A stretch of DNA of 64,000 nucleotides from an uncultured Oscillospiraceae bacterium (GTDB lineage Bacteria > Bacillota > Clostridia > Oscillospirales > Oscillospiraceae): NCBI GenBank assembly GCA_934569225.1, contig CAKTKC010000005.1, positions 1-64,000 on the forward strand. Reading direction: 5' to 3'. Below, piece after piece: positions 60,501 through 64,000 of this stretch; the first letter of the stretch is position 1; every line of letters begins with the position of its first letter. The position numbers and the translations under genes are program-made. The notes below the pieces were generated by a model. It made no database searches and had not been told where the DNA came from. It worked only from the letters and a program-made list of their open reading frames with translations.

Positions 60501-62855
60501 TTATCTGAACGGAACGGCGTTTTCCGGGCTGTCGTAGTAGGCGTAATACACCGTATCCCCCTCAGACAGGCCGGTGAGGATCTGGACGTACTCCGCATCT
60601 GCCGCGCCGATGGTGACCGGGACGGGGCTTCCCAGGACTGCGTTTTTCTCGTCATAGCTGGTGTAGAGAACGGTCTTGCCGTTTTCTTCTCCCAAAGCGG
60701 CGGCGGGAACGCACAGAAGATTCTCCCCGGTATCCAGCCGGATGAAAGCGGACGCGGTCATGCCCGGGAGCATGTCGCCGCTTTTTTCCAGCGTCAGCTC
60801 CACGGTGAATTTGCTGCTGCCGCCGTCGTTTGTGCCGCTGTTGGAGATCTGGGAAACCGTGGCGGAGAAATGCTCTCCCGCCAGGGCGTCTACGGTGACG
60901 GTTGCGGACTGGCCGACGTAGATTTTAGAGATGTCCAGCTCATCCACGGTCACCTCCAGAGTCATGTGTTCCTGGGAGGTGACGGAGGCGACCGTCAGCT
61001 TGTCAAGAGAATACTTTTCAAAGGTCTGGGTCTGCCCCATCCCGCCGGAGGACATTCCGCCGCCCATGGACATTCCGCCGGAGGGCAGGTTACCGGAAGG
61101 AAAATCCCCGGAGTCGCCGCCGGGCTGATCTGCTTCGGTGACGGTGAGCGGAAATACTTTTTTCGCATTGCCGCTGTCGCATTCAAAGCAGACGGTGACC
61201 TCGGAGGTTCCCGCGACTGTCGGCGTGCCGTAAATCACGCCGGTTCTGGCATCCAGCGTCAGGCCGTCGGACAAACCCTCTGCCGACCATGTGCCGCTGA
61301 GGGCGGCATTGCCGTCGCTTGCCTGGAGGGCGGAAATGTAGTTCTGCCCCACGGCGCCCTCATTCAGCATCTCGGTGGTAATTCTGACGCCCTCCGGAAC
61401 GGGGGTGTCCCCGCCGTCCTCATCTCCGCCGCCGGGTTCTTCGCCGGTGTCGGGATTCTCCATGTCGGACAAAAGACGGACGGTCAGCCCACTGCCTGAG
61501 TTGGAGGCCTGCGCCGTGCCGTCAAGTAGCACGAACCAGTACACATTGTCCTGATCGCCTACGGCCAACAGAATGTCTCCGGCCTTTGCAGCCCCGGCGG
61601 CTTGCAGAAGCCCCTCCGAGGTCTGGATGTATACTGTCTGGTCGCCGCTGTAGTGCCAGGATTCCGTCATGCCGGAGATGTCGGCGGCCACGCCGGAAAG
61701 CCCGGTCAGATCGGAAACGGATTGCCCGTCGGGATTTACCAGAAGCGCCATCCCATCATCCGAAACGGAAGTCACTTTTGCCGTGTGCGCCACGAAGCCT
61801 TCCTCTCCGTCCCCCGCGAAGAAGGACAGCAGCCTGGCAGCCCACCCCTCTTCCGTGGCCGACAGGAGGAACGCACCGTCCGTATCCACTCCCGTAACGA
61901 TGCCGTCGCAGGGGGCGGTGATGGTCTGCGTCCGGTACATGGTAAACAGCTCCTGCATCAGCGCTTCGTATTCATGCCGCTGGTCGATGAGCTGCTGATA
62001 TTCGGCGGAACTGCCCGGGTCTTCCAGCTTGAGAAGGGTCTGCCCAACGTATACGGAAGCCCCTTCCTCCACCGCAATGTCGGAAACCGTCCCGGAATAG
62101 GCGGTGGCATTCCAGGGACTGTAGATGTACAGCGCCCCGGTTCCGAGGTTCCGGCCGTCCTCCGTTTGAACCGTCACCTCTGCCCCCGCGGCGTAATCGT
62201 CATCGTCAAAGGTGACGGTCAGAACGCCGCTCAGGTTGGACTTGATCCGCCCGTCCACCGGCTCGCCGTCATCGACTGTGACGGAAACGGTATCCCCCGG
62301 ATTCAGGTTGGTGTCTGCCTCCAGCTGCACCGCCATGATATCATCCAGGGAGAGTACCGCCAGCGCGCCATGCTCCAGCATGACATCTGCGGCGGACTCC
62401 CCCTCCTTGGCGTAGACCACCTTCACCGTTCCGGCGGCCAGGGCTTTCACGGTGTCGGGGGCGGTGTCGCCGGAAGTATCGGCGATCTCCTCCGACAGAT
62501 AGTCCAGCGTCTCCTGCACGCCGGTGATGGCGGTCATTACGCTGACCTTGTCCACGGTGGCGATGGGGTCGCCCTCGGAAACGGTGTCCCCGCTGCCTAC
62601 CAGGTATTCCTTCAGCTTCACTTCCTCGGGGATCTGGATGCGGACGGAGGCCAAGCTCGCCAGCTGCCCGCCGCCGACGATCTCCATGTCCACGTCCCGG
62701 TACTCCGCCGACGCGGACAGGATACTTGCCTGCACGCCGGAATCTGCGTCATTGCCGGATGCCAGCATGGGCAGTACCGCCAGCAGAACCACGACCCCCG
62801 CCGCGGCCACCCCGGCAAAAATGCGCCTGCGCTGCTTTTTCTGAACCTTATCCAT
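60501..62855 (-). CDS. Membrane fusion (HlyD/MacA-type) protein with Ig-like insertion
   Basis: The 784-residue protein starts MDKVQKKQRRRIFAGVAAAG with one transmembrane helix, followed by lipoyl/barrel-sandwich parts (EVKLKEYLVGSGDTVSEGDPI and APCDGIVTGVDTDG) and a C-terminal beta-barrel region (GMTASAFIRLDTGENLLCVPAAAL). Unusually, a putative Ig-like (He_PIG-type) domain, LSDGLTLDARTGVIYGTPTV, and a Gly/Met-rich linker (about 595-620) sit in the middle. It begins five bases after the permease stop. Together they form a MacAB-like export system. The ATG at 62855 follows GGAGG. Confidence 0.88.
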   Translation of the reverse strand: MDKVQKKQRRRIFAGVAAAGVVVLLAVLPMLASGNDADSGVQASILSASAEYRDVDMEIVGGGQLASLASVRIQIPEEVKLKEYLVGSGDTVSEGDPIATVDKVSVMTAITGVQETLDYLSEEIADTSGDTAPDTVKALAAGTVKVVYAKEGESAADVMLEHGALAVLSLDDIMAVQLEADTNLNPGDTVSVTVDDGEPVDGRIKSNLSGVLTVTFDDDDYAAGAEVTVQTEDGRNLGTGALYIYSPWNATAYSGTVSDIAVEEGASVYVGQTLLKLEDPGSSAEYQQLIDQRHEYEALMQELFTMYRTQTITAPCDGIVTGVDTDGAFLLSATEEGWAARLLSFFAGDGEEGFVAHTAKVTSVSDDGMALLVNPDGQSVSDLTGLSGVAADISGMTESWHYSGDQTVYIQTSEGLLQAAGAAKAGDILLAVGDQDNVYWFVLLDGTAQASNSGSGLTVRLLSDMENPDTGEEPGGGDEDGGDTPVPEGVRITTEMLNEGAVGQNYISALQASDGNAALSGTWSAEGLSDGLTLDARTGVIYGTPTVAGTSEVTVCFECDSGNAKKVFPLTVTEADQPGGDSGDFPSGNLPSGGMSMGGGMSSGGMGQTQTFEKYSLDKLTVASVTSQEHMTLEVTVDELDISKIYVGQSATVTVDALAGEHFSATVSQISNSGTNDGGSSKFTVELTLEKSGDMLPGMTASAFIRLDTGENLLCVPAAALGEENGKTVLYTSYDEKNAVLGSPVPVTIGAADAEYVQILTGLSEGDTVYYAYYDSPENAVPFR

Positions 62856-62859
62856 GATA

Positions 62860-64000
62860 CTATCCTCCATAGTGCAGAGCGTCGATGGGCTTCATCTTCG
62901 CCGCCTTGTTCGCGGGGTACAGGCCGAACACAATGCCAATCAGGAAGCAGAACACCACGGCAATCAGCACGACGGCCATGTTCAGATGGAAGGTCATATC
63001 CAGACTGACCACAACGGTGTTGACGATCTGCAAAACCGCCCAGCTGAGAAAAATGCCCAGGCAGCAGCCCATCATACACAGAACCACCGCCTCCATGAGA
63101 AACTGGGACAGGATCACGCCTCTGCTGGCGCCGATGGCCTTGCGGATGCCGATTTCTCTTGTACGCTCCGTGACCGTGACCATCATGATATTCATAATTC
63201 CGATGCCGCCCACCACCAGAGAGATCGCCGCGATGCCGCCCAGCATGACTGTCAGCATGGACGTGACGGAGCTCATGGTGCTTTCCAGCGCGTCCTGATT
63301 GGAAACGGTGAAGGCGTCGTCATCCTGGTCAAAGCGCTCCATCAGAAGCCGGGTCATGGTGTTTTCCGCGTCCTCCATCGTCCCGTTTTCCGGGGCGCTG
63401 ACATAGAAAGTGGTGATTTCGGAGACTACGGAGGAAGACAGCCGGATCAGAGAATTGTAAGAGACGTAGGCCACCAGACTCCCGGAGGAAAATACCCGGG
63501 TCAGGTTATTTTCGTCGTCCTGCAATACGCCCACAATGGTGTATTTGACGTTGTTCAGGGAAATGGCCTGCCCGACGCAGTCCGTATACCCGATCAGCTC
63601 CTCCGCCGCAGTTTCGTTGATGACGCAGGCGTAGGTGTTGTTTTCCATGTCCGACTGCTTCAGCCAGCGCCCCATGGAAAGCTGAAGCCCCTGAATGTCA
63701 TAGTAATCCACCGTGGTTCCGTAGACGGTGAAGCTGCCGCTTTCCCCGTTGGCGCTGCCGGTGAGGGTATCGCTGGCGTAGGGCGCAACCAGCCCCAGAG
63801 CCGGTTCCGATTCTGACCACTGCTTCAATGTGTCCATGGTGATGGGAGACCCCTTGTCATCCGAGACGGTGACGGTCAGAAGGTTGCTGCCCAGGCTGGA
63901 TATGGTATCCGTAACGGAGGACGTCGCGCCGTTGACCAGACTGACCAGCACCACCAGCGCCATAACGCCGATGATGATGCCCAGCATGGTCAATATCGCC
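62860..64000 (-). CDS. MacB-type ABC transporter permease (5' end outside window)
   Basis: The readable 380 residues have the FtsX/MacB layout: a first helix at LTMLGIIIGVMALVVLVSL, a large extracytoplasmic domain, then three C-terminal helices (VMLGGIAAISLVVGGIGIMNIMMVTVTERTREIGIRKAIGASR is the conserved coupling region). Family members export peptides or antibiotics, or act by mechanotransmission. Upstream genes, including the ATPase, would lie past 64000. Confidence 0.92.
   Translation of the reverse strand, partial: AILTMLGIIIGVMALVVLVSLVNGATSSVTDTISSLGSNLLTVTVSDDKGSPITMDTLKQWSESEPALGLVAPYASDTLTGSANGESGSFTVYGTTVDYYDIQGLQLSMGRWLKQSDMENNTYACVINETAAEELIGYTDCVGQAISLNNVKYTIVGVLQDDENNLTRVFSSGSLVAYVSYNSLIRLSSSVVSEITTFYVSAPENGTMEDAENTMTRLLMERFDQDDDAFTVSNQDALESTMSSVTSMLTVMLGGIAAISLVVGGIGIMNIMMVTVTERTREIGIRKAIGASRGVILSQFLMEAVVLCMMGCCLGIFLSWAVLQIVNTVVVSLDMTFHLNMAVVLIAVVFCFLIGIVFGLYPANKAAKMKPIDALHYGG

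Overview
The window looks like a chromosomal segment from a GC-rich, spore-forming member of the Clostridia, most likely an Oscillospiraceae-type gut bacterium. The evidence is the presence of spo0A and sigG, a metG T-box leader, Firmicute-type sigma-A promoters (TTGACA-17-TATAAT), strong AGGAGG ribosome binding sites, an MsmX-type sugar ATPase, and a Firmicute-style ethanolamine microcompartment operon. Genus cannot be fixed from the sequence alone. No CRISPR array, rRNA or transposase was seen; there is one tRNA, tRNA-Arg(CCG).

Layout. 1-772 (minus): the start of a peptidase S51-like gene, ruvC and a 49-residue membrane protein. 898-11259 (plus): a tight ethanolamine utilisation operon, adh-eutA-eutC-eutL-eutM-eutT-eutB-eutE-pduL-unknown-eutN-eutH, with eutB separated from eutC and no eutS, eutP, eutQ, eutK or eutVW. 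11291-13777: metG behind a Met-specific T-box leader that carries a 164-bp palindromic MITE-like insertion. 13796-21588 (minus): a TetR regulator with a small membrane protein, a lipoprotein, a four-gene sugar-type ABC importer and an acyltransferase. 21692-25302 (minus): the argGHF operon. 25596-27992: DUF624 and two GNAT genes. 28046-31068 (minus): tsf-rpsB, a YlmC/YmxH protein and sigG. 31342-31463: a cluster of DnaA-box-like 9-mers. 31740-34369: rpsT and recG, with a second MITE-like element between them. 34455-34617: an array of perfect stem-loops. 34621-36462: gtrA, cysE and a DUF1292 gene. 36561-38639: a foldase-like lipoprotein fused to a C39-like cysteine peptidase. 38764-40837: a lower-GC cassette of unknown genes with an XRE regulator. 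40903-45006: spo0A with 0A boxes, pepF and an M18 aminopeptidase. 45279-48185: msmX-type ATPase, fliB-like and DivIVA-like genes. 48361-48960: tRNA-Arg with a duplicated 3' end and a recombinase remnant. 49023-60388: a LacI-controlled beta-1,4-galactan locus. 60501-64000 (minus): membrane fusion protein and MacB-like permease of an efflux-type system.

How it works together. EutH, EutBC (reactivated by EutA, cofactor from EutT), EutE, the alcohol dehydrogenase and PduL would import ethanolamine and convert it to ethanol and acetyl phosphate inside a shell made from EutL, EutM and EutN. The galactan locus combines a secreted and a cytosolic GH53 galactanase, a GH42 beta-galactosidase, a sugar-binding protein and permeases that could be energised by the MsmX-type ATPase. 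Three genes of that locus are damaged as written: the binding protein lacks a start codon at the expected place, malF and malG are collapsed by an internal deletion, and the secreted galactanase has a one-base insertion. The locus is therefore either decaying in this strain or affected by assembly errors.
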